Of a DNA stretch of 64,000 nucleotides, positions 30,635 through 39,642 are shown piece by piece. The notes beneath the pieces are model-generated. The model saw only the letters and a list, made by a program, of their open reading frames with translations. It was not told where the DNA came from and did not search any database. A program made the translations under genes and the position numbers. Source of the DNA: Bacteroidota bacterium (lineage in GTDB: Bacteria; Bacteroidota; Ignavibacteria; Palsa-1295); assembly GCA_018266755.1 (NCBI GenBank), contig JAFDZW010000005.1:372001-436000 (forward strand), read 5' to 3'. Within the stretch, counting starts at the first letter, position 1; every line of letters starts with the position of its first letter.

Positions 30635-31972
30635 ATGACGAAACAACAAGTACTTGCTCTTGCAAAGCAGAATAAAGTCGAATTCATTAATGTGCTCTTT
30701 ACCGATATCCTCGGTATCATGAAGGGCATCACGATTCCGGCTTCGAAGCTTTCCGACGCCATCGATTCCAACGTATGGTTCGACGGCTCGTCGGTCGAAG
30801 GCTTCGCCCGCATCTCGGAGTCGGATATGTACCTCAAACTCGACCTCGACACCTTCAAAGTGGTGCCCTGGACGAAGAACACCCGCGGCGTCACGGCGCT
30901 CATTATCGCCGACGTGTTCATGCCGGACGGCAGCCCGTTCGAAGGTGATCCGCGTGGGATTCTGAAGCGTCAGCTCGCCCGTGCCGACAAAGCAGGGTAT
31001 GTGTTCAATACCGGCCCGGAGCTTGAGTTCTTCTTGTTCAAGAAGGGCGAAGACGGATCGTTGCAGCCGATGCCGCACGATACCGCCGGCTACTTCGACC
31101 AGGCCACCGACCTCGGCACCGAGATCCGCAAGGAAATGACGTTTGCGTTGCACGAGTTCGGCATCGATGTCGAAGCGTTGCACCACGAAGTCGCCATTGG
31201 TCAGCACGAGATCGACTTCAAGTACGACGGTGCCCTGCGTTGTGCCGACATCGTCATGGTCATGAAGTACACCCTCAAGTCCATTGCCGCACAGCATGGC
31301 TTGCATTGTACGTTCATGCCGAAGCCGATCGGTGGCATCAATGGCTCGGGCATGCACGTTCACCAGTCGTTCTTCTCGAAGGACGGCAAGAAGAACCTCT
31401 TCCACGATCCGAAGGGTACGTACCAACTTTCTGACATCGCAAAGCAGTACATCGCCGGACAGCTCGTGCACATCCGCGCGATGAATGCTATCCTGAACCC
31501 GACGGTGAACTCGTACAAGCGCCTCGTCGTCGGCTACGAAGCACCGGTGTATGTTGCATGGGGTCAGCGTAACCGTTCGGCACTCATCCGCATCCCGCGC
31601 ATCACTGCCGGCCGCGAAAAGGCAGTGCGCGCCGAGCTCCGTTGCCCGGATCCGGCTGCGAACCCATACCTCGCATTCGCGGTGATGCTCGCTGCCGGTC
31701 TCGACGGCATCGAGAAGAAGATGAAGGTACCGGCACCGGTCGAAGAGAATATTTTCGAATTCACCGACGAGGCCGCTGCCGCTCGTGGAATCACCACCGT
31801 TGCGAAGAACCTCATGGAAGCCCTTGACGAACTCAGAAACGACAAGGTCATCCGTGCAGCACTCGGCGAATTCTGCGTCGAGAAGCTCATCGAAGCGAAG
31901 ACCGCCGAGTGGGACAGCTTCCGCATGTCCGTCACCCAGTGGGAGCTCGATCGCTACCTCGAACAGTATTGA
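30635..31972 (+). CDS. glnA: Glutamine synthetase, type I (short, unadenylylated form)
   Basis: 445 residues. Forms glutamine from glutamate, ammonia and ATP. Visible elements: WFDGSSVEGFARISESDMYL at the subunit interface, ELEFFLF, the metal and ammonia site HHEVAIGQHEIDF, NGSGMHVHQSFF, and the RIPRI...ELRCPDPAANPYLAF segment. The length and the absence of the NLYDLP-type adenylylation loop place it in the GSI-alpha group. Co-transcribed with the preceding Lrp gene, and closed by a strong terminator. Confidence 0.96.
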   Translation: MTKQQVLALAKQNKVEFINVLFTDILGIMKGITIPASKLSDAIDSNVWFDGSSVEGFARISESDMYLKLDLDTFKVVPWTKNTRGVTALIIADVFMPDGSPFEGDPRGILKRQLARADKAGYVFNTGPELEFFLFKKGEDGSLQPMPHDTAGYFDQATDLGTEIRKEMTFALHEFGIDVEALHHEVAIGQHEIDFKYDGALRCADIVMVMKYTLKSIAAQHGLHCTFMPKPIGGINGSGMHVHQSFFSKDGKKNLFHDPKGTYQLSDIAKQYIAGQLVHIRAMNAILNPTVNSYKRLVVGYEAPVYVAWGQRNRSALIRIPRITAGREKAVRAELRCPDPAANPYLAFAVMLAAGLDGIEKKMKVPAPVEENIFEFTDEAAAARGITTVAKNLMEALDELRNDKVIRAALGEFCVEKLIEAKTAEWDSFRMSVTQWELDRYLEQY

Positions 31973-31992
31973 TCGTTTCTTAGCCTCATTTC

Positions 31993-32030
31993 AAGCCCCT
32001 GTTCGTTTCGACGAGGAGGGGCTTTTTATT
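31993..32030 (+). terminator. Rho-independent terminator after glnA
   Basis: 8-bp stem AAGCCCCT/AGGGGCTT (31993-32000 with 32017-32024) followed by TTTATT. Confidence 0.85.
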
Positions 32031-32100
32031 TCCTGATGTTGGACACAGTACATCTCTCCTTTTATAGAGTAATGTACACCTCAGAGAAGCTGTCTTAGAG

Positions 32101-32769
32101 TTATGTTATAACGGCCTCGAACACATTTTGAAACCCAAGCAGCCGTGGGAAACAACGGATGAGAGCAGGCGGAAGTGTAAACCCGCTGATCTCATGACGT
32201 GTAATACGATAGCCGGCTTCTTCAATCAGTGTGCGAGCGCTGCTTGCCGTAAAGAACTTTAGGTGTGTTCGATCGAGAATACCGGAGTCGGTGTAGTCGA
32301 AATTACCCCGCAGGAGTCCGAGCCGTATGCGCCAATACGCAATATTCGGCAGACTTACGATAATATTTCCGCGGGGTGCAAGCAATGTACGGGCTGCACG
32401 TAGCACACGATCGGGGTGTGGTGTGTGTTCGAGAACATCGCCGAAGATGATCGTGTCGAACCGCGTCCAGCCCATTGCCTCGACCTCTGCTTCCCAACCC
32501 GGCTGCCAAAGATCGACGAGCGCAACGCCTGCCAACCGTTTCGCTGCCTGCGCCAGCGCTACGGAATCTGCATCGATACCGATGACGTGCGCCTGTTTAT
32601 GCTGTGCGAGCGCCTCACCGAGAATACCGGTATGGCATCCGACATCAAGCACCCGCGCATATTCGGGTACCATATCGAATTCAAGGCGATGCACATTGAT
32701 CGGATTCGCAAGTTGCAATTGAAATTCGTATCGTGTGTGGGCCAGCGGACGATCCAGTTCGAGGAGCAT
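32101..32769 (-). CDS. Class I SAM-dependent methyltransferase
   Basis: 222 residues. Motif I VLDVGCHTGILGEAL near residue 40, an acidic residue for the ribose in GIDAD, and motif IV FDTIIFGDVLEHTPHPD. Matches the Methyltransf_23/MetW-like group. The substrate cannot be inferred; no sugar or polyketide genes are next to it. It is transcribed toward the glnA terminator, and hairpins lie just upstream at 32771-32835. Confidence 0.85.
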   Translation of the reverse strand: MLLELDRPLAHTRYEFQLQLANPINVHRLEFDMVPEYARVLDVGCHTGILGEALAQHKQAHVIGIDADSVALAQAAKRLAGVALVDLWQPGWEAEVEAMGWTRFDTIIFGDVLEHTPHPDRVLRAARTLLAPRGNIIVSLPNIAYWRIRLGLLRGNFDYTDSGILDRTHLKFFTASSARTLIEEAGYRITRHEISGFTLPPALIRCFPRLLGFQNVFEAVIT

Positions 32770-32800
32770 AGGAGTAGTGTTTGTGTACTCCTAACGGACA

Positions 32801-32835
32801 CCCGAACTCCGCATATCATAAGCGTGGAGTTCGGG
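32801..32835 (-). terminator. Hairpin between the HMA/MauE gene and the methyltransferase gene
   Basis: 10-bp perfect stem CCCGAACTCC/GGAGTTCGGG (32801-32810 and 32826-32835). There is no U-run, so termination would have to be of the weak or factor-assisted type. A second small hairpin (GGAGTA/TACTCC) lies at 32771-32791. Confidence 0.5.
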
Positions 32836-32860
32836 CATTAATCGTTGACCTACTCACTGC

Positions 32861-33625
32861 TCAGAGCAGTCGCATCGCGATCATCGCCACCGACATCACG
32901 ATCATAAGCCCATCTTCGAGAATTGTGATCGTTCCCATCGGTAGGTTGAACACTGTCCCGAGACACGCACATTTGATCGTACGTTTGTTCGTCACCGACT
33001 CGATGACTCCGACGATACTCACCGACATCACCGCAAGCGAGGCTGAATAGAGCCACAGTGTTTGCGGAAAGAACAGGAAGCCGATTCCAAAGCCAAGTTC
33101 GATGAATGGATAGATATACCCAAATCCGAGCCAGCGTTTGGTAATGATATCGTACGACGAATATGATGCCGCAAACCCACGAAGATCGAGCAGTTTGAAG
33201 AACGAGAAGGACAGAAAGAATCCGCCCATGAAGTCACTCATGAGACGCTCGGCCGAGTATCCGCGTACTACCTGCTGCAACAGAACTATTCCAATGATAT
33301 AGCCGAGCACAAGTCCGAGTGGATAGTATGCACGAAGTCCGGCCGGTGTCTCCGCTTGTGGAAAGTCGATGTTAATTGGCATTGTCGCAGGTGCCTGGTG
33401 CACCGCCGAATGGCTCCCCTCTTCTGTCAAGCGATACGCACCGGCCGTGCTCAGAGCCTCATTGAGACGTTCGGTATCTATATGACGGCGCATCGTGATC
33501 GTCGCACGAGGTGGATCTTGTGTTACATCAGCGCGTTCGACGTCCTCCAGCGTTTCGACCGCCTTCTGTACGCGGGCGGCACATGAGCCGCAATGCATGC
33601 CAGTTATGGAATATGTATGTGTCAT
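32861..33625 (-). CDS. HMA-domain plus MauE-like membrane protein
   Basis: 254 residues. An N-terminal heavy-metal-associated domain (residues 1-65) has the GMHCGSC motif with Cys12 and Cys15. A linker is followed by four or five hydrophobic helices (about 95-254) of MauE/DoxX-like character with a second Cys pair (CAC, about residue 218). Such fusions occur in Bacteroidota metal-handling loci and may move Cu or another soft metal, or electrons, across the membrane. The divergently placed direct repeats and the adjacent metal-sensing AraC-type gene support co-regulation. Confidence 0.78.
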   Translation of the reverse strand: MTHTYSITGMHCGSCAARVQKAVETLEDVERADVTQDPPRATITMRRHIDTERLNEALSTAGAYRLTEEGSHSAVHQAPATMPINIDFPQAETPAGLRAYYPLGLVLGYIIGIVLLQQVVRGYSAERLMSDFMGGFFLSFSFFKLLDLRGFAASYSSYDIITKRWLGFGYIYPFIELGFGIGFLFFPQTLWLYSASLAVMSVSIVGVIESVTNKRTIKCACLGTVFNLPMGTITILEDGLMIVMSVAMIAMRLL

Positions 33626-33680
33626 GGAATGAATCGTGAATATATCTATTCTCGATTCATCCTACTCGGAAGCGTATTAC

Positions 33681-33701
33681 ACAGTTACCACGAACAGTTA
33701 C
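33681..33701. promoter_or_regulatory. Direct repeat ACAGTTAC x2, candidate AraC-type operator
   Basis: Two exact 8-mers ACAGTTAC at 33681-33688 and 33694-33701, spaced 13 bases start to start (a little more than one helical turn), about 55-75 bases upstream of the HMA/MauE start codon and just after the regulator gene. AraC-family proteins usually bind direct repeats. A related ACAGTTGG occurs at 34319-34326 upstream of the regulator itself. Confidence 0.45.
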
Positions 33702-33707
33702 AGGATT

Positions 33708-34295
33708 TTATGGCTGAGTCACCGCATCGATTGCCGTTCGTTTTTCGCCTTTGAGGATCTTAAAGTATGATGGCGTGAGCCCGGTGACCTTCTTGAACTG
33801 GTTCGAGAGATGCGCCGTACTGCTATACCCGACCTTCCGAGCTATCGCAGCGAGCGTAAGTTCATCATATACGATCAGCTCTTTTACATATTCCACCCGC
33901 TGCAGGATCGCGTATTGTTCGATCGTGATATTCTCAGTTGCCGAGAAGAGTGCGCTCAGGTATGTGTACTCCCTGCCGAGTTGCTTAGCAATATGATCGG
34001 ACAAATTTCCTCGGACGCGATTTGGATCGCGAACCGCGTCGATCACAATATGTTTGATCTGCTCGATCAGCCGCGAACGGTGGTCCTCGAGCAGTTCGAA
34101 CCCGTTGCGACCCATAGCCTCGGCAAGCGCATCATACTCGTCGTTGCGTACGGGGCGTTCGAGGGTTACTTCGCCAAGTGCAATAGACGCAATTGGAACT
34201 CCAAGCCGAGTTATCTCCTCTCGTACGACCCGAATACATCGGTCGCAGACCATATTCTTGACGTATATGACGGTATGGGGGGTGGATGACGGCAT
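33708..34295 (-). CDS. AraC-family regulator with N-terminal CxxC (HMA-like) sensor
   Basis: 195 residues. The N-terminal ~75 residues begin VIYVKNMVCDRC (Cys17, Cys20) and have the length and alternation of an HMA-like metal-binding fold. The C-terminal AraC helix-turn-helix pair follows (about 100-185: LTLAAIARKVGYSSTAHLSNQFKKVTG). This compact sensor-regulator type is common beside copper-handling genes in Bacteroidota. The 82-base gap to the HMA/MauE gene holds the direct repeats at 33681-33701. Metal identity is not proven. Confidence 0.82.
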   Translation of the reverse strand: MPSSTPHTVIYVKNMVCDRCIRVVREEITRLGVPIASIALGEVTLERPVRNDEYDALAEAMGRNGFELLEDHRSRLIEQIKHIVIDAVRDPNRVRGNLSDHIAKQLGREYTYLSALFSATENITIEQYAILQRVEYVKELIVYDELTLAAIARKVGYSSTAHLSNQFKKVTGLTPSYFKILKGEKRTAIDAVTQP

Positions 34296-34465
34296 GTAAA
34301 ATTGCTCTATTCCAAATTAACAGTTGGACATGCCCATTTGTTTTCTCGTCACAATGCTTGTATTCAACACCCATTATTGCATAAGATCGCCGCTTCGCCG
34401 ATAGGAATTATTCCGACGGACTCGGTGCTCTTCGGTAGTTCATCATTATTACGATCATCCACTTC

Positions 34466-35485
34466 ATGAATCATCTCTATCCTTCGAAGATTGTCCGATG
34501 GGTGTTACTATGCTGCCTGATATCAACAGCCATCGGCTGCGGATACATCATTGATCCACCCAAACCATACTCCGGTTGGACGATGAACACGCTCTGCTGG
34601 AGTACCGATGGGACTAAGCTCTTTGTGTCCGGCACACAATCTGACACGTCGTATGAGAGCAATTTAGGCATCTACGATAGTACCGGTACGCTTATTCAAG
34701 AGTTCGACTCCCTGTCATTTGCAACTGGGTACTACAGTCAATCCGCAGCCAGCTCCGATCCTCAGTCACTATTATTTCAACAAGGTAGTTTAAATCCGTT
34801 CGTCATGCGGTACTTCCCGTTGTCGGATTCTACCTCAATCATCGCAGGCGGCTATATGTATGCAATTTCCCCCGATAGGCGCCTTTTATTGCTCGGACCA
34901 ACATCGTATAACAATACAAGAGCTCGGATGCTGGTGGTTGATGTGAGCGGCCCGACACCACGAACCGTCTTAAGTTGGGACGAGGATATTGGTCCGAGTC
35001 GTAGTATTGGTGTGTGGCTGTCTTCGACACGATTCGCATATCCATCGCACAATTCGCTGAACCTCGAACATCTTGTGATCCGCGATACCTCAGGTGCAAT
35101 TCTCGATTCGATCGAGTTTACTCACAGTCCGTTCGATCCGGGGTCGATGCCTGCCAACGTGTGTTTTGCACAGGGGACGTTCTTCTTTAGTACTAGTGCT
35201 GGCGTGACAAGAGTCGATTCGGCCACGAAGCAAATATCCACCATCTCGGCCGATGTCAGTTCGAATATGCAGATCGCTCAAGATGCATCGTTCGTCGTGT
35301 ACCGCAGCTCCACCAACTATCAGGTGTCGATCCTCAATTTAAAGACTGGTCGTATCCAGTCGTTGGGAATATCTCCGAGCTTCTTCGTTCTTAGTCCGGA
35401 CTCACGGCACCTTGCAGTGTCGTCGAGATCGTCTTCAAAGACTCTGCCTAAAACTCTTGATATTCGTTCGGTGAGTGCACCGTAA
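34466..35485 (+). CDS. Putative lipoprotein with beta-propeller-like repeats
   Basis: 339 residues. The signal sequence ends LISTAIGC (Cys25), an acceptable but not ideal lipobox. The body has repeated segments of the kind found in WD40/TolB-like propellers: TLCWSTDGTKLFVSG, AISPDRRLLLLGP, FFVLSPDSRHLAVSS. It is probably a surface or periplasmic lipoprotein; no enzyme motif is visible. It stands alone on the plus strand, closed by the bidirectional hairpin at 35515-35551. Confidence 0.65.
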   Translation: MNHLYPSKIVRWVLLCCLISTAIGCGYIIDPPKPYSGWTMNTLCWSTDGTKLFVSGTQSDTSYESNLGIYDSTGTLIQEFDSLSFATGYYSQSAASSDPQSLLFQQGSLNPFVMRYFPLSDSTSIIAGGYMYAISPDRRLLLLGPTSYNNTRARMLVVDVSGPTPRTVLSWDEDIGPSRSIGVWLSSTRFAYPSHNSLNLEHLVIRDTSGAILDSIEFTHSPFDPGSMPANVCFAQGTFFFSTSAGVTRVDSATKQISTISADVSSNMQIAQDASFVVYRSSTNYQVSILNLKTGRIQSLGISPSFFVLSPDSRHLAVSSRSSSKTLPKTLDIRSVSAP

Positions 35486-35514
35486 TCGAACACATATCTA
35501 CAGACTGATAACAA

Positions 35515-35551
35515 AACGCCACTGCTTCCCTTAGACGGGAGCAGTGGCGTT
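35515..35551 (-). terminator. Bidirectional hairpin terminator
   Basis: 12-bp stem AACGCCACTGCT/AGCAGTGGCGTT (35515-35526, 35540-35551). On the minus strand it is followed by TTGTTAT, so it terminates the 97-residue gene. On the plus strand it closes the lipoprotein gene without a U-run. Confidence 0.7.
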
Positions 35552-35581
35552 CGCATTCAGATATTCGGCTGATGGAAACCC

Positions 35582-35875
35582 TTAGTTTCCGAACCGGCCG
35601 AGGATCTGTGCTTCACTGGCAGCAGTGTATGCCCGAATGACCATTGAACGATCGACTTTGTGGAAGTCGTTGTCGGGGTCGAGATCCAGCAATACAGCAC
35701 CCGCAGCAATGATGCCGATGTGTTCGGCGTCTGAGCCGCGCGAGAAGTTCGGCGCTTCAACTGCGAGCATCGAACGCGGTATCTCCACCGTATGGTGGCG
35801 ATGCCGTTCGTCGGAAACGGTACAGCGGAAGTAATCCGGCCCTTCCTGCCACTTCACCAGTGTGACATTGACCAT
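35582..35875 (-). CDS. Conserved-looking small protein of unknown function
   Basis: 97 residues from the ATG at 35875, chosen because a textbook AAAGGAGG lies eight to nine bases upstream; an open frame runs further upstream without a ribosome site. The product is soluble and mixed alpha/beta, with no Cys pair, membrane segment or known motif. Segments HHTVEIPRSMLAV and AAGAVLLDLDPDNDFHKVD give it a compact, acidic character. It is monocistronic, between a terminator and a divergent di-heme peroxidase gene. Family not recognised. Confidence 0.6.
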   Translation of the reverse strand: MVNVTLVKWQEGPDYFRCTVSDERHRHHTVEIPRSMLAVEAPNFSRGSDAEHIGIIAAGAVLLDLDPDNDFHKVDRSMVIRAYTAASEAQILGRFGN

Positions 35876-36128
35876 GCGTGTATCCTCCTTTGTTACTCTT
35901 GATGAGAAATGATCGGACTCTTGCCCAACCTCTCGCCTATTCCAAAGGTTCATCCTCGAAGGTTATCCGTTCGTGATATTTTCTTAGCAGGATCATTAAC
36001 GCCGAACGGCTGAAAATGAGAAAAGTCTCATGAACCTTTATTAAGACTTAATCTTTATTACTGACGTCAATACGCAAGGATGACGGGGCGGGTATGTGGG
36101 CCGAGGTTCACTTTCCATCATCTGCGCT

Positions 36129-37247
36129 ATGTATCTCAATCCTACAATCAAATTACTTGCTATTCTTGGAGTGGCAAGCGTCGTATCGTCGTGCAAGAGT
36201 ACTTCCGAACCTGAGACCTCGGTAGAGGCGAAGAAGATAGAAGTGGGAAGAAATATATTCTTCGATACGAAATTATCAAACCCTGTCGGTCAATCGTGCG
36301 CAAGTTGTCACTCCGCGTCGACAGGCTTCAGTGATCCGAACCATGCGATCGTCTCTGAAGGAGCGGTGAGCGGATTATTCGGCAATCGAAATGCACCGTC
36401 CATCGGATATGCATCTTTCACTCCGCTGCTTCACTATGATACTACCGATTCCACCTGGGTCGGCGGTCTCTTCCTCGACGGCAGGGTCAATACGCTCGAA
36501 GAGCAGGCCAAAAAGCCGTTTCTCAACCACCTCGAGATGAATAATACCTCTGTTGCGATGTTGGCGAGCAAGCTACGGGCAGCATCGTACTATCCTCTCT
36601 TTGCAGAAGTATTCGGGACAACCGCTTCGGATGATTCCGTGTACGAATATATCGCGCAGGCAATTGCCGCATTCGAACGTACTTCGGCGTTCGCGCAATT
36701 CACATCGAAGTACGACTACTACCTCAAAGGAATGGCGACGCTCTCCGAACAGGAAATGCGCGGACTTCGGCTCTTCGAAGATACAGCCAAGGGGATGTGT
36801 GCAAATTGCCATATTACAACTCCCGATGCGACAAGCGGGAAGGTACTCTTTACAGACTTCACCTACGATAACATCGGCGTCCCCAAAAATCCGAACAACC
36901 CATACTACACGCTAAGTGCGAACGAGAATCCGAGCGGCAATAATTATATCGACCGAGGACTTGGTCCGATCGTCGGGCAGAGCGAGTCCGACGGTCAGTT
37001 CAAAGTACCGTCCCTTCGCAATGCGGCCGTATCCGGTCCATACTTTCATAACGGATATTTCTCGACGCTTGAAGAAGTGGTTCACTGGTACAACGTTCGC
37101 GACTCAGCGACTGCCGCAGGTGGCTTCCCTCCCCCGGAAATCGAAGGGAATGTCAATCATGAAGAGTTGGGTCATCTACACCTCAGTCCTCAGGAAGAAG
37201 CGGATATCGTTGCATTCATAAAGACACTGACGGACGGATACAAATAA
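36129..37247 (+). CDS. Di-heme cytochrome c peroxidase (MauG/CCP family) lipoprotein
   Basis: 372 residues from the ATG at 36129. Lipobox-like ...SVVSSC with Cys22. Two c-type heme sites are seen: CASCH (residues 57-61) and CANCH (about residue 230), in the two-domain arrangement of bacterial cytochrome c peroxidase. VGGLFLDGRVNTLEEQAKKPFLNHLEMNN and PSLRNAAVSGPYFHNG are family hallmarks (spans marked by first and last residues). It reduces H2O2 with electrons from a small cytochrome, which itself could be fed by the Rieske/cytochrome b complex. It stands alone on its strand, followed by a hairpin at 37269-37302. Confidence 0.9.
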   Translation: MYLNPTIKLLAILGVASVVSSCKSTSEPETSVEAKKIEVGRNIFFDTKLSNPVGQSCASCHSASTGFSDPNHAIVSEGAVSGLFGNRNAPSIGYASFTPLLHYDTTDSTWVGGLFLDGRVNTLEEQAKKPFLNHLEMNNTSVAMLASKLRAASYYPLFAEVFGTTASDDSVYEYIAQAIAAFERTSAFAQFTSKYDYYLKGMATLSEQEMRGLRLFEDTAKGMCANCHITTPDATSGKVLFTDFTYDNIGVPKNPNNPYYTLSANENPSGNNYIDRGLGPIVGQSESDGQFKVPSLRNAAVSGPYFHNGYFSTLEEVVHWYNVRDSATAAGGFPPPEIEGNVNHEELGHLHLSPQEEADIVAFIKTLTDGYK

Positions 37248-37268
37248 GTCGTCGCTGTCGCCGTGGGA

Positions 37269-37302
37269 AGTGGCTCAGTGTGTGGCGTCTACCTGAGCCA
37301 CT
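37269..37302 (+). terminator. Hairpin after the di-heme peroxidase gene
   Basis: 10-bp stem AGTGGCTCAG/CTGAGCCACT (37269-37278, 37293-37302), no U-run. Confidence 0.5.
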
Positions 37303-37379
37303 GTTCGGCATCGAAACCGGATGCGTACTTCGCTGACAAAACGGGGCCAAAATCGACCGGATCTGTGTTCCTATTGCCA

Positions 37380-39128
37380 ATGAAATCGCTCCTACAGCTC
37401 ATACCTTATTTCAAGCGCCATCGTTGGAAGTACGTTTGGGGACTCCTGTTCACGATCCTCTCGGCACTTGCGACCGCATTTCTGCCTCGATACGTCGGTC
37501 ATGCCATCGATTCGCTTCAGGCGGGCACGGCAACGACAGCTTCGCTGCTTCGCGACGCAGGTATCGTGATCGCGACAGCGGTAGCCTCCGGATATCTGTT
37601 CTATTTGGTGCGCCAAAATACGATCGTGGCAAGCCGCGAGATCGAGTACGATCTGCGCAACGATTTCTTGCGTCACCTTCTGAAGCTCTCGATGCGATAC
37701 TTCCAGAACACCCCCCAGGGTGAAGTGATGGCATACGCGACGAACGACATCAATGCAGTGCGAAACTTCGTCGGACCGGCGATCATGTATGCCGGTGATA
37801 CGATCTCGACATTCGTATTCACCTTGTTTTTCATGATTACGATCAGCCCGAGGCTCTCACTGATCACGCTTGCGCCGCTGCCGCTGATGTCGGTTGCCGT
37901 GTATCTGATCGGCAGAAAATCGCATCCCCTGTTCGACGCCGTACAAGCGCACTACTCGGATATTACCGCTCATGCGACGGAATCGATCAGCGGCACGAAA
38001 GTCGTCAAAGCATATGTCCGCGAAGAGTACGAATCGAAGGTGTTCGATGAACTGAGCTACGGGTACTATCTCAAGAACATGCGTCTCGTCAAGCTCCAAG
38101 GCTTGATGATGCCTGCAATCTTTGGTTTTGTTGGGCTTTCTATCGTCTTACTTCTCTTGTTTGCCGCACCGAACATCATGTCCGGCCAGATGAAGTTGGG
38201 CGAAGTAACGCAGTTCATCATCTACCTTGGCATGCTCACATGGCCGTTCATTGGCATCGGCATCATCACAAATATGGTGCAGCGTGCGGCGGCCTCGATG
38301 ACCAGGCTCGATAAGGTGATGACGCTTGTGCCCGATATTGCCAATGGTGCATCTGTTGATCCGTCGATCAATTCAATTGACGGTGAAATCGAGTTTCGTA
38401 ACGTGCGCTTCCGCTATCGCGAAGAACTGCCGGAGGTATTACGCGGGATCTCACTGAAGATCCGGCGCGGACAAACACTCGCCATCATCGGAAAAACCGG
38501 CAGCGGCAAATCGTCATTCGTTCAGCTCATCCCGCGCCTCTACGACATAACGGCCGGACAACTACTCGTCGATGGGCACGACATCAAAACGATCCCAATC
38601 GAGGTACTGCGCGAACACATCGGCGTCGTGCAACAGGAGTCGTTTCTCTTTAGCGAGACGATTCGTGAGAATATTGCATATGGTCTCGACAACCCTCGTT
38701 CTCCACGCGTCGAAGAAGCAGCTCGATCGGCGGAGATCTATCAGGACATCGCAGATTTCCCGAACGGCTTCGAGACGATCGTGGGTGAACGCGGTATTAC
38801 ACTCTCCGGCGGACAGAAGCAGCGTACGGCGCTCTCGCGTGCCATCGCTCGCGACCCGAAGATCCTAATCCTCGACGATGCAATGAGCGCGGTCGATACA
38901 CACACCGAAGAGCGAATCCTCTCGAACATGCGTTCGGTGATGAACGGCCGGACCAGCATTATTATCAGTCACCGAATCTCTACTGTCAAGGATGCGGATA
39001 TGATCATCGTCCTCGACGACGGGCTCATCGCCGAACAAGGTACCCATGAAGAATTATTGAATCTCAGGGGACAGTATCACGATCTTTACCGGAAGCAACT
39101 GCTGGAGGAAGCGTTGCAGAACGCGTAG
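37380..39128 (+). CDS. ABC exporter, fused membrane and ATPase domains (MsbA/MdlB type)
   Basis: 582 residues from the ATG at 37380. Six membrane helices (about 10-310) are followed by the nucleotide-binding domain with Walker A GKTGSGKSS, signature LSGGQKQR and Walker B ILILDDAMSAVD. One half-transporter, expected to work as a homodimer or with another half. It exports lipids, peptides or drugs; substrate unknown. The in-frame codons upstream of 37380 are non-conserved and overlap the hairpin region. Confidence 0.9.
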   Translation: MKSLLQLIPYFKRHRWKYVWGLLFTILSALATAFLPRYVGHAIDSLQAGTATTASLLRDAGIVIATAVASGYLFYLVRQNTIVASREIEYDLRNDFLRHLLKLSMRYFQNTPQGEVMAYATNDINAVRNFVGPAIMYAGDTISTFVFTLFFMITISPRLSLITLAPLPLMSVAVYLIGRKSHPLFDAVQAHYSDITAHATESISGTKVVKAYVREEYESKVFDELSYGYYLKNMRLVKLQGLMMPAIFGFVGLSIVLLLLFAAPNIMSGQMKLGEVTQFIIYLGMLTWPFIGIGIITNMVQRAAASMTRLDKVMTLVPDIANGASVDPSINSIDGEIEFRNVRFRYREELPEVLRGISLKIRRGQTLAIIGKTGSGKSSFVQLIPRLYDITAGQLLVDGHDIKTIPIEVLREHIGVVQQESFLFSETIRENIAYGLDNPRSPRVEEAARSAEIYQDIADFPNGFETIVGERGITLSGGQKQRTALSRAIARDPKILILDDAMSAVDTHTEERILSNMRSVMNGRTSIIISHRISTVKDADMIIVLDDGLIAEQGTHEELLNLRGQYHDLYRKQLLEEALQNA

Positions 39129-39168
39129 AGCATCATTCCCTCGGGAACAGAACGCAAATATCGTTGCC

Positions 39169-39534
39169 CTACTCTTCGAAATCGGGCAGCATGAGCTTTT
39201 CGATCATTCGCCCGATCTTCTCTGTCTTTTCGAAGAGGGGCTTGATCTCAACCTCGGGGACATACTTAAATCTGGCGGCGAGTTCAAGGTGCGTCTGCAA
39301 CATCCCAAGTGTTGCAAGCGCGTAGGCGTAGAACCGGAATTCCATCCCTTTGCGCCCGCACGAATACCCTGCGCCGATCTTCGCAGGTATCTTAATTGCG
39401 ACATTTCTCATCTGCCGAATCAGCACCGCTTCTTCGTTCGACGGGAATCGATCGCTGATGGCGTACACTTCTTGCACTAATTCCATCGCAGAATGCCATA
39501 CGTCAAGATCCTCGAATGCTTTGATGTTCTTCAT
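39169..39534 (-). CDS. Four-helix bundle protein (S23-type)
   Basis: 121 residues from the ATG at 39534. Begins AFEDLDVWHSAMELVQEVY and continues with ...FPSNEEAVLIRQMRNVAIKIPAKIGAG. This is the known family first found in 23S rRNA intervening sequences and frequent as free genes in Bacteroidota. It forms small helical bundles; the cellular role is unclear. It lies convergent to the ABC exporter and downstream of a GC-rich hairpin. Confidence 0.85.
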   Translation of the reverse strand: MKNIKAFEDLDVWHSAMELVQEVYAISDRFPSNEEAVLIRQMRNVAIKIPAKIGAGYSCGRKGMEFRFYAYALATLGMLQTHLELAARFKYVPEVEIKPLFEKTEKIGRMIEKLMLPDFEE

Positions 39535-39582
39535 TGGGATGGGATGAATGGGTTGTGAATGCTGAACGACACTCGTGATCGC

Positions 39583-39615
39583 GACCGCCGCGGCACAGGG
39601 TGCTCCGCGGCGGTC
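39583..39615 (-). terminator. GC-rich hairpin downstream of isocitrate dehydrogenase
   Basis: 11-bp stem GACCGCCGCGG/CCGCGGCGGTC (39583-39593, 39605-39615). GATC lies outside each arm and extends the pairing after a two-base mismatch. It has no U-run. Confidence 0.55.
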
Positions 39616-39642
39616 AGGATCGAACAATACCCTACCGATGCA

